Shown here: positions 47,450 to 57,315 of the stretch, one piece after another | Layout: each line of letters starts with the position of its first letter | How positions within the stretch are numbered: position 1 is the stretch's first letter | Position numbers and translations under genes: made by a program | Assembly (NCBI RefSeq): GCF_002135345.1 | Contig: NZ_NEGI01000001.1 | Location: 186,001-250,000, forward strand | Origin: Acinetobacter sp. ANC 4648 | GTDB lineage: Bacteria > Pseudomonadota > Gammaproteobacteria > Pseudomonadales > Moraxellaceae | Direction: 5' to 3' | Length of the DNA: 64,000 bases | The notes under the pieces: generated by a model | Database searches by the model: none | Told to the model about the DNA's origin: nothing | Seen by the model: the letters and a program-made list of their open reading frames with translations, nothing else

Positions 47450-48082
47450 TTACTTTTTATTCACAGCAGCATCAGCATCGGGCTGGAACGTTGCAATCGC
47501 TTTATCAATATTGCCACCATTACGTTGTACATTCGCTGCAAACTGATTACGGAATTGCAAACCTAAATCGATACCAGAAACATTGATATTACGAATTTTC
47601 CACTGTGTACCATGATCTGCCAATTGGAAAGATACTGGAATTTTATCGCCTTTATTATTAAAATCGAGTGTCACCACTGGATTTTTGCTATTGGTCGCTT
47701 TATAAGGACGCATGGTATATGACTGATTGCTATACTTAGCAAATGCAGTTCCATAATTTTCAATCAAAGTATTACGAAAATTTTGTTCAAATTGAGCACG
47801 TTGTGCAGCTGTACTATTTTGATTGGTTGCATAAGTACCCATTACAATACGGGTAAATGCTTGACCGTCAACAAATGGATCAAGATTTTGACGGACGATC
47901 GCCTTCACAGCAGCAGGATTATTTTGTAATTTAGCCTGATCCGTTTTTAAACGCGTAATTAACCCATCAGCAACACGCTTTACAAAAGCAGGCGGAGCTT
48001 CAGCTGGTACTGCAAATGCAGTTCCTGTCAACATTGTTGCCAATACACTTGCTGTTAGGGTCTGCTTTAATAACATATTCAC
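47450..48082 (-). CDS. mlaC: MlaC, periplasmic phospholipid carrier
   Basis: 210 residues with an N-terminal signal peptide (about 1-24, ending TAFAVPAEA). MlaC ferries phospholipid between the outer-membrane MlaA complex and MlaFEDB. Typical family segments are VDGQAFTRIVMGTYATN and the beta-sheet TLDFNNKGDKIPVSFQL. Confidence 0.93.
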   Translation of the reverse strand: MNMLLKQTLTASVLATMLTGTAFAVPAEAPPAFVKRVADGLITRLKTDQAKLQNNPAAVKAIVRQNLDPFVDGQAFTRIVMGTYATNQNSTAAQRAQFEQNFRNTLIENYGTAFAKYSNQSYTMRPYKATNSKNPVVTLDFNNKGDKIPVSFQLADHGTQWKIRNINVSGIDLGLQFRNQFAANVQRNGGNIDKAIATFQPDADAAVNKK

Positions 48083-48104
48083 TTTTCAATCTCTCCTCTA
48101 ATAC

Positions 48105-48785
48105 TTATTCGACAAATGACGTTTGGGCATCCGTAGTTTCTGTGGAAACAGATGCATCTTTTTTAGATTCAGATGCACCAGCCGCTGACTTTCCAGCACC
48201 ACCCGTAATAAATTTCGAAATTAAATCTTCAAGATCCATTGTACCTTGAGTATTGGTAATGCTTTCACCACGTTTGACATAATTTAGTCCACCGCCCGGC
48301 ACCACTTTCAAATACTTTTCACCCAAGAGGCCATTCGTTGCTACCATTATGTAAGCATCTTCATCGATACTCGTAATGGATTTCATGTTGCTAATTAGTT
48401 TCTGTTCCATTGCTTTTTGTTCAGCAGGCTTAGCCGCTTGATAATCTGCACTGTAACGTAACTCTTCTAAAGCATTCTGCTCGACTTCTTGTAACTGTTT
48501 TGCATTAAAGCTAGTCAATTGACCATCTAAATCAAATTTTACAGTTGCAAGACGTGACACAGGATCTAATGTAATCGAATCAACCCGACCAATTGTAACA
48601 CCACTCATTGTGACCTTGGCGCGTGGTTTTAAACCATTCACATTGTCAAATGAAGCGGTCATGCTATAACTATCTTTTAAATTTGTGCCTACTAAGCCAC
48701 TCACTTTCATTGCTAAGAAAAACAAAGCAATACCAAAGATAATGACAAAAATACCAACGGCCAGCTCACTAGTACGTGATTTCAT
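48105..48785 (-). CDS. mlaD: MlaD, MCE-domain phospholipid-binding protein
   Basis: 226 residues. One N-terminal transmembrane helix (10-28) is followed by the MCE domain, which forms a hexameric ring on MlaFE. The pattern MSGVTIGRVDSITLDP (60-75) and NGLLGEKYLKVVPGG (151-165) is canonical. Between them, about residues 90-135 form a charged helical insert absent from E. coli MlaD (183 residues). The C-terminal tail beyond residue 200 is Ser/Ala/Lys-rich. It overlaps mlaE by one base. Confidence 0.93.
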   Translation of the reverse strand: MKSRTSELAVGIFVIIFGIALFFLAMKVSGLVGTNLKDSYSMTASFDNVNGLKPRAKVTMSGVTIGRVDSITLDPVSRLATVKFDLDGQLTSFNAKQLQEVEQNALEELRYSADYQAAKPAEQKAMEQKLISNMKSITSIDEDAYIMVATNGLLGEKYLKVVPGGGLNYVKRGESITNTQGTMDLEDLISKFITGGAGKSAAGASESKKDASVSTETTDAQTSFVE

Positions 48786-49564
48786 TAAACCCCTCCGAAC
48801 ATGACCGCAGTCAACACAAAATCAAAACCTAAAACACAAAGTGATGAATATACAACAGTACGCGTAGTAGACGTTGCGATACCTTCAGACGTAGGCTCAC
48901 AAGCATAACCTTGATAAACCGCAATCCAAGTACAAACTACAGCGAAAACAATACTTTTAATAATCGTACCATTCACAATATCTTTTCCAAACTGTACGCT
49001 ACTTTGCATACCACTCCAGAAAGAGCCTTCATCTACACCCAAAAAGTCAACGCCTACCATTTTACCGCCCATAATTCCTACAGCAGCAAAAACAACAGAT
49101 AGCATTGGTAAACTGATGATACCCGCCCATAAGCGCGGTGAAACAATGCGTTTTAATGGATCGACACCAATCATTTCCATACTTGATAGCTGTTCAGTCG
49201 CTTTCATAAGACCAATTTCAGCCGTTAAAGCAGAACCTGCACGCCCCGCAAAAAGTAATGCTGCAACCACGGGTGCGAGTTCACGAACCAAGGTCAGTGA
49301 AACCATCGTCCCTAACATTGCTTCCGAGCCAACATTAATCAAAATTGAATAACCTTGTAGCCCAATCACCAAACCAATAAATAGTCCAGAAACAGCAATA
49401 ATCAATAGAGATAAAACGCCAACACGATACATCTGATCAACAAATAATCTCACACCCAATAACGTCGGCAGAGATAAAATAATTTGTAGCAACATCATCG
49501 TTGCGACGCCAATGCCTTGAACACGCTCAATGACACGTCTACCTAATAAGGCAATGGCATTCAT
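48785..49564 (-). CDS. mlaE: MlaE, permease of the Mla phospholipid transporter
   Basis: 259 residues, integral inner-membrane permease with about five helices. Family segments are [20 protein letters not shown] and [20 protein letters not shown]. It overlaps mlaF by four bases and mlaD by one, so the three proteins are translationally coupled. Confidence 0.94.
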   Translation of the reverse strand: MNAIALLGRRVIERVQGIGVATMMLLQIILSLPTLLGVRLFVDQMYRVGVLSLLIIAVSGLFIGLVIGLQGYSILINVGSEAMLGTMVSLTLVRELAPVVAALLFAGRAGSALTAEIGLMKATEQLSSMEMIGVDPLKRIVSPRLWAGIISLPMLSVVFAAVGIMGGKMVGVDFLGVDEGSFWSGMQSSVQFGKDIVNGTIIKSIVFAVVCTWIAVYQGYACEPTSEGIATSTTRTVVYSSLCVLGFDFVLTAVMFGGV

Positions 49565-50379
49565 GAACGCACCTCATTATTTAAATAGGCTTGATGGCTA
49601 AATTGATAATCCACAGGTCCTTCAATTGAACCGGTTAAAAATTGTTTTACAAATGGTGATGCATGCGCACGTAGCTCATCAGGAGTTCCCTCACCTTGAA
49701 CTTTGCCTTCTGCAACTACATAAATATAATCTGCAATCGAGAGCGTTTCAGAAACATCATGTGAAACAATAATAGACGTTAGATCTAATGCATCACGCAA
49801 TGATCGAATCAGACGGGTCAATACTCCCATCACAATTGGGTCTTGTCCTGCAAAGGGTTCATCGTACATAATTAATTCAGGATCAAGTGCAATCGCACGT
49901 GCCAATGCAACACGACGATTCATCCCCCCCGATAATTCGGCAGGCATCAATTGTTCTGCACCACGTAGACCTACAGATTCTAATTTTAAAGCCACCAACT
50001 CTGAGATTAAATTCTCAGTCAGTTTGGTATGTGCACGTATTGGAAATGCGACATTTTCAAATACCGTCATATCCGTGAATAGTGCACCGCTTTGAAACAA
50101 CATCCCCATACGCGCACGTGCAGAAAATAATTCTGTCCGTGACATGTTCGCAATATTGATACCATCAAGCAAAATCTGCCCTTGATCTGGGATTAGTTGC
50201 CCACCGATTAAACGTAGCAAAGTCGTTTTACCGGTGCCGGATGGACCCATGATTGCGGTAATTTGACCACGACGGATTTTTAGATTTACATCATCATAAA
50301 TGACACGTTCACCACGGTTAAAGCTTAAATTTTTAACTTCAATTAAAGCCTGACCTTCGGGAAGCGTTTGATTATTCAT
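49561..50379 (-). CDS. mlaF: MlaF, ATPase of the Mla phospholipid transporter
   Basis: 272 residues, ABC ATPase. Walker A is GPSGTGKTT near residue 45, the signature is [20 protein letters not shown], and Walker B is [13 protein letters not shown]. The enzyme drives phospholipid movement between the membranes and maintains outer-membrane asymmetry. It is the first gene of the mla operon. Confidence 0.94.
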   Translation of the reverse strand: MNNQTLPEGQALIEVKNLSFNRGERVIYDDVNLKIRRGQITAIMGPSGTGKTTLLRLIGGQLIPDQGQILLDGINIANMSRTELFSARARMGMLFQSGALFTDMTVFENVAFPIRAHTKLTENLISELVALKLESVGLRGAEQLMPAELSGGMNRRVALARAIALDPELIMYDEPFAGQDPIVMGVLTRLIRSLRDALDLTSIIVSHDVSETLSIADYIYVVAEGKVQGEGTPDELRAHASPFVKQFLTGSIEGPVDYQFSHQAYLNNEVRS

Positions 50380-50741
50380 AGCTGAACAGTTCCTGCATTT
50401 TACAGCCCGCTTACTATACTCTCAACAGACGGTAATTTGTTGTTATCAATTGATAATAAAGTTTCAAGGAATTGTATCATTTATAAGCAAAAATCTGATT
50501 TTATTATTTTTAGAATTATATAATTCTTATACGGATATATGTCTTACTTTAAGATAGAACGCTATAGATAAAATATAATATATTCGATACAAGTAAAAAA
50601 GAAAAAATATAAACCATAACCACTCCATAACTGGCATCACCATATATTTGCGGCATTTTTTTATTGTCCATATTATCTGTTTATTGAAAAAATTTGACCA
50701 ACTTCTCGTTTTATTTTAACAGGTTTTTTTACCCTTGCAAT
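50380..50741. other. Intergenic region upstream of the mla operon
   Basis: About 360 AT-rich bases between two minus-strand genes. It should hold the mla promoter, but I cannot single one out with confidence. No gene, repeat or RNA motif is evident. Confidence 0.35.
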
Positions 50742-50770
50742 AAAAAACCAGTCCTAAGACTGGTTTTTTA
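50742..50770 (-). terminator. Intrinsic terminator of the DEAD-box helicase gene
   Basis: A stem AAAAAACCAGTC/GACTGGTTTTTT with a CTAA loop lies 18 bases after the stop codon. Confidence 0.9.
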
Positions 50771-50787
50771 TTGGGTGAAGCAAAGAA

Positions 50788-52755
50788 TTAGTCGTTAAAT
50801 TTACGACGTGGACGATCTTCACCACCAGCAGCTGGACGCTCACCACGTGGCTTATCATCAAAGCTACGACGTGGGCGATCTTCACCACCAAAAGTACGTT
50901 TAGGACGATCTTCACTGAAGCTACGTTGTGGACGATCACCAAAACCGCCTTCACGACGTGGTGCTGGACGATCACCGAAATCACGACGTGGAGCTGGACG
51001 ATCACCACTTGGTTTATAGTCTACACGGTTGCCACGGTTATCATCTGCAGAACGCGGTTTGTCACCAAAGCTACGTTGTGGACGATCACCGAAACCACCT
51101 TCACGACGTGGCGCTGGACGATCACCGAAATCACGTTTAGGACGGTCATCAAACGAACGTTGTGGACGATCACCGAAACCACCTTCACGACGTGGTGCTG
51201 GACGATCACCGAAATCACGTTTAGGACGGTCATCAAACGAACGTTGTGGACGATCACCAAAACCGCCTTCACGACGTGGTGCTGGACGATCACCGAAATC
51301 ACGCTTAGGACGATCTTCACCGCCAGCATAAGCTGGACGCTCACCACGAGGCTTATCATCATAGCTACGACGTGGACGATCTTCACCGCCTGCATAAGCT
51401 GGACGATCACCACGAGGTTTATCATCATAGCTACGACGTGCGCCGCCACCATCACGACCACCGCCAAAACCGCCACGACCGCCATCACGACCGCCGCCAA
51501 AACCGCCACGACCGCCATCACGACCACGACCACGACCACCGCCATCACGACCACCGCCATCACGACTACCGCGTGCAGGAGGTGGAGATGGCTCAAGGCC
51601 TTCAATTTCAGAAACATTCAAACGCGCTTCTAAGTATTCTTCTAATGCACGAATCTTGCCGCGTTCACGGTAAGTTGCAAGTGTAATAGCTTTACCAGTA
51701 CGACCTGCACGACCAGTACGACCAATACGGTGTACATAGTCTTCGTGTTTCATCGGTAAACCGAAGTTAATTACGTGTGAAATTGTTGGTACGTCTAAAC
51801 CACGAGCAGCAACGTCTGTTGCAACTAGGATTTTTGCACGACCTTCACGAATACTACGTAAACGACGGTTACGAACTGTTTGTGGCATAGCACCATGAAG
51901 TGCTACAACTGAAAGACCTGCTTCTGCAAGTTCTTCAGCAAGCATATCTGTATCTTCTTGAGTAGAAGCAAAGACAACTGCCTGATCTACATCTTCACCA
52001 CTTAACCAATGAGTAAGCAATTTTTTCTTATGCTCAAAACCATCAGTCCAATGAAGCGTCTGTGCAACATCGGTATTAGTAGAATGACCTGTTTCAATTG
52101 CAATACGTACTGGATCATTCATCATGCGTGAAGCAAGGCTAATGATACGTGGAGCAAATGTTGCAGAGAACATCAATGTTTGTTTACGATTTAAAGCCAA
52201 TTCACTGATTGCTTCTAGGTCATCTGAAAAACCTAGATCAAGCATACGGTCAGCTTCATCGACAATTAATGCATCAACTAAATCAAGTTTAATTTGACGA
52301 CGGTTTACAAGATCAAGTAAACGACCTGGAGTCGCTACAACAACTTGTGCACCTTTTAACTGTTGGATTTGTTTACCAAAAGGCATACCACCCATGATCG
52401 CAGCAACACGAACGCCTTTCATATGACGTACGAATGCAATTGCATCTTGACATACTTGTTGCGCAAGTTCACGAGTCGGTGAAATTACTAAAATATTTGG
52501 CTGTGTAACCGCTTTCATACGGTCTTTAAACGGTACTAGACCATCTTCACCAGCTAAAGCTAAAGCATTTAACGTTGGGAGTAAGAACGCAGCAGTTTTA
52601 CCAGAACCTGTTTGGCTTGAAACTAGAAGGTCTTTACCTTCTAAAGCAGCAGGAATCGCTTGTTCTTGTACTGCTGTAGGTGCAGTAAAACCTAGGCTTT
52701 CAATAGCCTTTTGAAGAGATTCGTCTAATGAAAAGTCAGCAAAAGTTTTGCTCAT
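50788..52755 (-). CDS. DEAD-box RNA helicase with RG-rich repetitive tail
   Basis: 655 residues from the ATG at 52755 (MSKTFADFSLDESLQ); a GTG start at 52767 is possible. The helicase core (about 1-380) has the Q motif, Walker A SSQTGSGKT, DEAD as VDEADRMLDLGF, SAT as FSATF, and HRIGRTGRAGRTG. The tail of about 265 residues is intrinsically disordered and consists of Gly/Arg/Asp-rich repeats: GGRDGGRG units, two units of about 22 residues around SYDDKPRG, and three tandem 28-residue units containing DRPAPRREGGFGDRPQRSF. Such RGG-like tails bind RNA and promote condensate formation in other helicases. Members of this group help cells fold RNA in the cold. Confidence 0.93.
   Translation of the reverse strand: MSKTFADFSLDESLQKAIESLGFTAPTAVQEQAIPAALEGKDLLVSSQTGSGKTAAFLLPTLNALALAGEDGLVPFKDRMKAVTQPNILVISPTRELAQQVCQDAIAFVRHMKGVRVAAIMGGMPFGKQIQQLKGAQVVVATPGRLLDLVNRRQIKLDLVDALIVDEADRMLDLGFSDDLEAISELALNRKQTLMFSATFAPRIISLASRMMNDPVRIAIETGHSTNTDVAQTLHWTDGFEHKKKLLTHWLSGEDVDQAVVFASTQEDTDMLAEELAEAGLSVVALHGAMPQTVRNRRLRSIREGRAKILVATDVAARGLDVPTISHVINFGLPMKHEDYVHRIGRTGRAGRTGKAITLATYRERGKIRALEEYLEARLNVSEIEGLEPSPPPARGSRDGGGRDGGGRGRGRDGGRGGFGGGRDGGRGGFGGGRDGGGARRSYDDKPRGDRPAYAGGEDRPRRSYDDKPRGERPAYAGGEDRPKRDFGDRPAPRREGGFGDRPQRSFDDRPKRDFGDRPAPRREGGFGDRPQRSFDDRPKRDFGDRPAPRREGGFGDRPQRSFGDKPRSADDNRGNRVDYKPSGDRPAPRRDFGDRPAPRREGGFGDRPQRSFSEDRPKRTFGGEDRPRRSFDDKPRGERPAAGGEDRPRRKFND
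51074..51318. repeat. Three tandem 84-bp repeats inside the DEAD helicase gene
   Basis: Units begin at 51074, 51158 and 51242 with CGTTGTGGACGATCACC and are nearly identical; the last is slightly shortened. The unit length (84 = 28 codons) keeps the frame. Diverged copies occur at 50924-51020. They encode the disordered tail and are a natural site for copy-number variation. Confidence 0.85.
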
Positions 52756-53026
52756 AGAGGCATTCACCCTAATATGGGTGCTCCATTTAATATAGTCTGA
52801 TGGACATCGGCAAAAAGCGGCACAGCAATAATCGCTGAAAAAATAAGATCAGCGGCGATCCGAGTAACGACGATGTGGATTTAACGCACACATGATTACA
52901 GCCGCAACCTGAAAGAATCGTTTAAACGATTGAGTGGGGCGCGAAATATCGTCCTCTCTTTGGACCGGACGCGCATACACAATGATAAGAAGAGATGTTC
53001 AGGTAATGAACGGAATTTAAGTGCGT
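52756..53026 (-). promoter_or_regulatory. Long structured 5' leader of the DEAD helicase mRNA
   Basis: The promoter at 53033-53060 implies a leader of about 270 bases that is more GC-rich than the surrounding intergenic DNA. It contains the palindrome AATCGTTTAAACGATT (52916-52931), stems CGTCC/GGACG (52950-52971) and CGCTGA/TCAGCG (52833-52854), and CACCC/GGGTG (52765-52780) just before the start. GGAG (52781-52784) lies immediately upstream of that last hairpin. Long leaders are known for cold-induced DEAD helicases such as deaD. Confidence 0.6.
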
Positions 53027-53032
53027 GAGCAA

Positions 53033-53060
53033 AGTATAGCAGATTTTTTAATAATGTCAC
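53033..53060 (-). promoter_or_regulatory. Promoter of the DEAD helicase gene
   Basis: On the minus strand, GTGACA (53055-53060), a 16-base spacer and TATACT (53033-53038). Confidence 0.65.
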
Positions 53061-53391
53061 CTAGTTTTATTGTTTTTTCCTGTGTTGTAGCTTATTTTTC
53101 ATACAGTGTCATGTTTTTTAAACGATTAAAAACACAATTATTTAAATAATTTTTTGTTTAATCATCCATGTCGTTAGCAACAATATCAAATAATAACTCA
53201 TACGATATGCCTTGAAGATAAATTCTATATGTTACTTTTTTCATAAAAGAAATCATAACTATCTCTTCTAGTATATATCCCTATCCATCCTATCTTTAAA
53301 CTAAATAGCCAACAAGAATAGCTCTAAATCAAAATAACTATTTAGAAGATTACAGGCAATGATTTCTTTCTTAATTTTAAATTTTGAGTAT
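53061..53391. other. Intergenic region helicase-suhB with one small open frame
   Basis: 330 AT-rich bases. The only coding candidate is the 32-residue frame at 53158-53256 on the minus strand. An AATTATTTAAATAATT palindrome (about 53137-53152) lies just beyond its stop. Confidence 0.4.
53158..53256 (-). CDS. Possible 32-residue protein
   Basis: ATG at 53254-53256, TAA at 53158-53160. The product opens MISFMKKVTYRIYLQG and ends acidic (ANDMDD); it looks like an amphipathic soluble peptide. A GAAGAG purine stretch precedes the start by about six bases, and TATACT near 53265-53280 could serve as a -10 box. I do not recognise it, and without homologues it remains doubtful. Confidence 0.35.
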   Translation of the reverse strand: MISFMKKVTYRIYLQGISYELLFDIVANDMDD

Positions 53392-53425
53392 AAAAAAGCT
53401 CTCACAAAATTGGAGAGCTTTTTTA
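53392..53425 (-). terminator. Intrinsic terminator of suhB
   Basis: A stem AAAAAAGCTCTC/GAGAGCTTTTTT around a 9-base loop, 13 bases beyond the suhB stop. Confidence 0.9.
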
Positions 53426-53437
53426 ACTATGAGCTAC

Positions 53438-54268
53438 TTATTTCGCAGCATCACCCCATGCAGGAACAACAGCTTGCATAAGCGGTTTAAGCAACTTCAT
53501 TGAACAAGCAATGACTTGACCATTTTCTAAAGAATCTGAACCGCCACGCGCATCCACGACAGTACCGCCCGCTTCCTTCACGATTAACTCACCCGCAGCG
53601 ATATCCCATGGTTTTAAACCTAATTCGAAATAACCATCAAATCGGCCTGCTGCCACATAGGCTAAATCTAATGCAGCAGAACCTGAACGGCGGTATTGAG
53701 CACCAGCTTCAGTTACTTTCAACAATGATTCAAAATGATTTTTTGCATAAGAAATAATTTCACCGTTACGTTTCGCACGGTAAGCATGACCTACAGAAAG
53801 GAAGGTATTTTCTAAGCTATCTTTTGTATTTACGCGAATACGACGCTGATTCAACATTGCACCACGACCGCGACTTGCTGAGAATAGCTCATCTTTTACC
53901 GGGTCATAAATAACGCCATGCTGTGTCACACCTTTATGTTTCACGGCAATAGAAATGCAGAAATGCGGGACACCATTAATAAAATTTAAAGTCCCATCTA
54001 ATGGATCAATGACCCAACACCAATCAGCGTCATGGCCTTGACCTTCTTGTAAACCAAACTCTTCACCAAGGAAGCTGTGGTTTTTATAACTTTTACGTAA
54101 TGTCGCAATCGTCAATTCTTCTAAATAACGATCAACACGCGTAACAGGTCCATCAATACCTTTTTCTTCGACTTGTAGATCGAGTTTATGACGATTTTGA
54201 TGTGCCTTTAAAAGCTCTTGACCAACTAACTGAGCCGCACGCGCAGCCATCACCACCATAGGTTCCAT
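53438..54268 (-). CDS. suhB: Inositol-1-monophosphatase family protein SuhB
   Basis: 276 residues. Mg2+-binding motifs are FLGEEFG near residue 66, WVIDPLDGTLNF near 85-96 and PWDIAAGELIVKEAGG near 222. Besides phosphatase activity, E. coli SuhB binds RNA polymerase as part of the rRNA antitermination complex. Length (267 in E. coli) agrees. It lies 121 bases downstream of dxs on the same strand, with a hairpin terminator between. Confidence 0.92.
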   Translation of the reverse strand: MEPMVVMAARAAQLVGQELLKAHQNRHKLDLQVEEKGIDGPVTRVDRYLEELTIATLRKSYKNHSFLGEEFGLQEGQGHDADWCWVIDPLDGTLNFINGVPHFCISIAVKHKGVTQHGVIYDPVKDELFSASRGRGAMLNQRRIRVNTKDSLENTFLSVGHAYRAKRNGEIISYAKNHFESLLKVTEAGAQYRRSGSAALDLAYVAAGRFDGYFELGLKPWDIAAGELIVKEAGGTVVDARGGSDSLENGQVIACSMKLLKPLMQAVVPAWGDAAK

Positions 54269-54315
54269 TGAACACCCACTACAAATTTAAAAGAAACTGA
54301 TAAAGAATAATGCAT

Positions 54316-54351
54316 AAAAGCGCTGGCATTTTAACAAATGTAAGCGCTTTT
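54316..54351 (-). terminator. Hairpin terminator of dxs
   Basis: A stem AAAAGCGCT/AGCGCTTTT around an 18-base loop, between the dxs stop and suhB start, ending in a T4 run. Confidence 0.7.
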
Positions 54352-54389
54352 AGGGGAAAAAATGTTGCTAAAGTTTTAAGACACTGTAT

Positions 54390-56294
54390 TTATGCAGTTT
54401 GCAGCAGCTTTAACCATGCTTTTTCGATCGAATGTTGAATACCTTGAGTATCTAACCCACTCTCTTGTAACATTTGTTCATGACTGGCTTGTGCCATAAA
54501 ATTATCGGCTAGACCTAAATTTAACATCGGCTTTAAGATTTGAGCGTGTGCTAAATATTCATTTACCGCACTACCTGCACCCGCCATTACAGCATGTTCC
54601 TCTACAGTGACAAATAAACTGCTATGTTTTGCCAACTCAGAAAGCATGCTTTCATCTAATGGTTTAACAAAGCGCATATTTACAACCTTCACTGCAATAT
54701 CATGCTTGCGCGCCAAATTTTCAGCAGCAATCACCGCAACACTCACACGACTACCAAAAGCTAGAATGCTAATATGCTCTTCATACTGTTCGTTAAAACT
54801 TGCCACAATTTCAGCTTTACCCAGTGGTATTTCTGTGAATTTTTCTTGAATTTCAACGCCTAAACCAACACCACGTGGGTACCGTACTGCAGCTGGGCCC
54901 TTGTATAAATATGCGGTATGCAACATTTGACGACATTCATTCTCATCTTTTGGTGCCATAATCACCATATTCGGTACAGTTCGCATGTAAGCGTAATCAT
55001 AGGCACCAGCATGTGTTGGGCCATCTTCACCGACTAAACCTGCGCGATCGATACCAAAGGTCACATCTAAATTTTGTAATGCTACATCATGAATCAGCTG
55101 ATCATAGCCACGCTGTAAGAAGGTTGAATAAATGGCAACCACGGGTTTTAAGCCCTCACATGCCATACCTGCTGCCAAAGTCACAGCATGTTGCTCGGCA
55201 ATGGCGACATCAAAATAACGCTCTGGATAGGTTTCAGAAAACTCAACCATACCTGAGCCTTCACACATTGCTGGTGTAATTGCCACTAAACGTGAATCTT
55301 GTGCTGCTTCATCACACAGCCATTGTCCAAATACATCTGCATACTTTGGTGCTTTGGCACTCGAAGCTTTTGCATTGATCTTACCAATGGCATGGTATTT
55401 AATTTGCTCAGCTTCTGCTGGTGCAAAACCTTTGCCTTTTTTAGTATAAATATGAATTAAACGCGGTCCTTTACGTTTTTTCAAAGCATTGAACACTTGA
55501 GCTAATTGTTCAACATCATGACCATCAAAAGGTCCAAAATAATCAAAACCGATGGCTTTAAACAAATTATCTGCAGCATCTGTAGCAGATGCATGTAAGC
55601 GTGAGTTATAACCCCACTCTGGATGATCTTGAAGAAAAGCTTCACCCTGTTCGTCAATATTTACGAATTGCCCTTGTTCCCAAATGGCCGCCAAGTGTTT
55701 GGCAAAACCACCAGTACTACATGAAATTGACATATCATTATCATTTAATACAACAATTAAATCAGCATCATGTGCGACAGCATCATTCATCGCTTCAAAA
55801 GCCATGCCAGCTGTCATTGCACCATCACCAACAATCGCGACAACATCACGGGCTTGTTTTTGGTAACGACTTGCAAGTGCCATTCCTAGACCAGCAGAAA
55901 TGGCCGTCGATGAATGCCCAACCCCAAAAGTATCAAATTCAGATTCTTCACGAGCTGGAAATGCAGCCAAACCATCTTTAGCACGAATCGTAGGCAGTTG
56001 TTCACGGCGACCTGTTAGTACTTTATGGGGATAAGCTTGATGCCCTACATCCCAAACCAAACGATCGCGTGGTGTATTAAAACTAAAATGTAGTGCAACG
56101 GTGAGTTCAATCACACCTAAGTTCGCACCAAAATGCCCGCCACTTTGACCCGCAGCATACAAAATATATTGACGTAACTCATCTGCCACTTGTGCCAATT
56201 GGCTTTGCTCGAGCTGACGTAATTGTTGCGGATCATTAATCTGATCTAACAATGGCGTAACAGGGCGTAGAGTGGGTATTTCTGTATACAACAT
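54390..56294 (-). CDS. dxs: 1-deoxy-D-xylulose-5-phosphate synthase
   Basis: 634 residues, thiamine-diphosphate enzyme of the MEP isoprenoid pathway, also supplying thiamine and pyridoxal synthesis. The ThDP-binding motif is [21 protein letters not shown] to [10 protein letters not shown] (given as landmarks GDGAMTAG and NDNDMSIS); [12 protein letters not shown] is the substrate-side motif near residue 122, and [14 protein letters not shown] lies in the pyrimidine domain near 385. Length matches E. coli Dxs (620). Divergent from ribA. Confidence 0.96.
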   Translation of the reverse strand: MLYTEIPTLRPVTPLLDQINDPQQLRQLEQSQLAQVADELRQYILYAAGQSGGHFGANLGVIELTVALHFSFNTPRDRLVWDVGHQAYPHKVLTGRREQLPTIRAKDGLAAFPAREESEFDTFGVGHSSTAISAGLGMALASRYQKQARDVVAIVGDGAMTAGMAFEAMNDAVAHDADLIVVLNDNDMSISCSTGGFAKHLAAIWEQGQFVNIDEQGEAFLQDHPEWGYNSRLHASATDAADNLFKAIGFDYFGPFDGHDVEQLAQVFNALKKRKGPRLIHIYTKKGKGFAPAEAEQIKYHAIGKINAKASSAKAPKYADVFGQWLCDEAAQDSRLVAITPAMCEGSGMVEFSETYPERYFDVAIAEQHAVTLAAGMACEGLKPVVAIYSTFLQRGYDQLIHDVALQNLDVTFGIDRAGLVGEDGPTHAGAYDYAYMRTVPNMVIMAPKDENECRQMLHTAYLYKGPAAVRYPRGVGLGVEIQEKFTEIPLGKAEIVASFNEQYEEHISILAFGSRVSVAVIAAENLARKHDIAVKVVNMRFVKPLDESMLSELAKHSSLFVTVEEHAVMAGAGSAVNEYLAHAQILKPMLNLGLADNFMAQASHEQMLQESGLDTQGIQHSIEKAWLKLLQTA

Positions 56295-56539
56295 ACGTGG
56301 CAGAGCCTTCTTAAGCCTGGCAAATCCGAAGCTGGGTTAATATAGGGACAATCATACAATTAAATATGATTCACCTTCAAATCAGCCGCATATGCGAATT
56401 GTGCTGAATCTTCGTGAGTAGGGAGATTATCCTGAATTATCTTACTGTTTATCAACTATTATTGTGTTGTTTCTATAAAAAATAAAAGCTTCAGTATAAA
56501 ATCATACATGACAATTCTAGTAATGTCCTAGCATTACGC

Positions 56540-56545
56540 TATACT
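56540..56545 (+). promoter_or_regulatory. Possible -10 box of ribA
   Basis: TATACT about 35 bases before the ribA start, with no good -35 at normal spacing. The rest of the 56295-56580 gap between divergent dxs and ribA shows nothing definite, and no FMN riboswitch is apparent. Confidence 0.4.
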
Positions 56546-56580
56546 TTAACCCAATTTTTAAACAATAAATGGATGTGCCT

Positions 56581-57183
56581 GTGCCGATTGAATTTGTTGC
56601 AACCTCTAAACTACCTACGGCTTTTGGTGATTTTAAAATCACTGTTTTTCAAGATCCAAAGACTGGTGAAGAACATGTGGCACTTTCTAAAGGACTAGAT
56701 ACGCCTCCCACTGAGCCTGTTTTGGTTCGTATCCATTCAGAATGTTTAACTGGCGATGCCTTTGGTTCGTTAAAATGTGACTGCGGTCCACAATTACATA
56801 ACACCATGCAAATGATTAATGACGCTGGACAAGGTGTGATTTTATATTTACGCCAAGAAGGTCGTGGTATTGGCTTGACCAATAAAATTCGAGCCTATGC
56901 ACTGCAAGATCAAGGGCATGATACCGTCGATGCCAATTTGTTGCTTAACCTGCCTGCTGATGCTCGAAAATATGACATGTGTAATATCATGCTCGATCAG
57001 CTCAAGATCAAACAAGTAAAGCTTATTACCAATAACCCACTCAAACTTAAAGCCCTAACGGATCAAAGTATTGAGGTCGTTGAGCGCATTCCACTGACAG
57101 TCGGTCTGAACAAATTCAATGCAGATTATTTAAAGACCAAGCATGACCGTATGTCACACATGTATAATAAAGATGATTTTTAA
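56581..57183 (+). CDS. ribA: GTP cyclohydrolase II
   Basis: 200 residues, first committed enzyme of riboflavin synthesis. Zinc ligands are the three Cys in [20 protein letters not shown] near residue 50, and [20 protein letters not shown] is the GTP-binding/catalytic region. I use the GTG at 56581 ([12 protein letters not shown]), which matches related RibA proteins and follows GGA by eight bases; an upstream ATG at 56569 would add four residues. No ribB domain is fused. Confidence 0.92.
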   Translation: MPIEFVATSKLPTAFGDFKITVFQDPKTGEEHVALSKGLDTPPTEPVLVRIHSECLTGDAFGSLKCDCGPQLHNTMQMINDAGQGVILYLRQEGRGIGLTNKIRAYALQDQGHDTVDANLLLNLPADARKYDMCNIMLDQLKIKQVKLITNNPLKLKALTDQSIEVVERIPLTVGLNKFNADYLKTKHDRMSHMYNKDDF

Positions 57184-57315
57184 ATCAAGGATCACGCTCT
57201 AACTCTGGATTTTTGAATAAAAAGCTCAAAAATCCCTTAATGTTTTTATGGTTTTGTGTTTTGATGTAATTAGTCCTTGAATTTTCTTCTTTAAATCTTC
57301 CATATGAGGGGCATC

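Noticed and set aside
51074-51318. Repeats that could be mistaken for a CRISPR array
   Set aside because: Units are adjacent with no unique spacers, have an 84-bp period equal to 28 codons, and stay in frame with a protein.
50926-51633. Long plus-strand open frames rich in Thr or His opposite the DEAD helicase tail
   Set aside because: They are shadows of the repetitive RG-rich coding sequence on the other strand; composition is extreme and there is no start signal.
56295-56580. FMN riboswitch before ribA
   Set aside because: I see no conserved multi-stem FMN aptamer, and the transcribed leader appears to be only about 30 bases.
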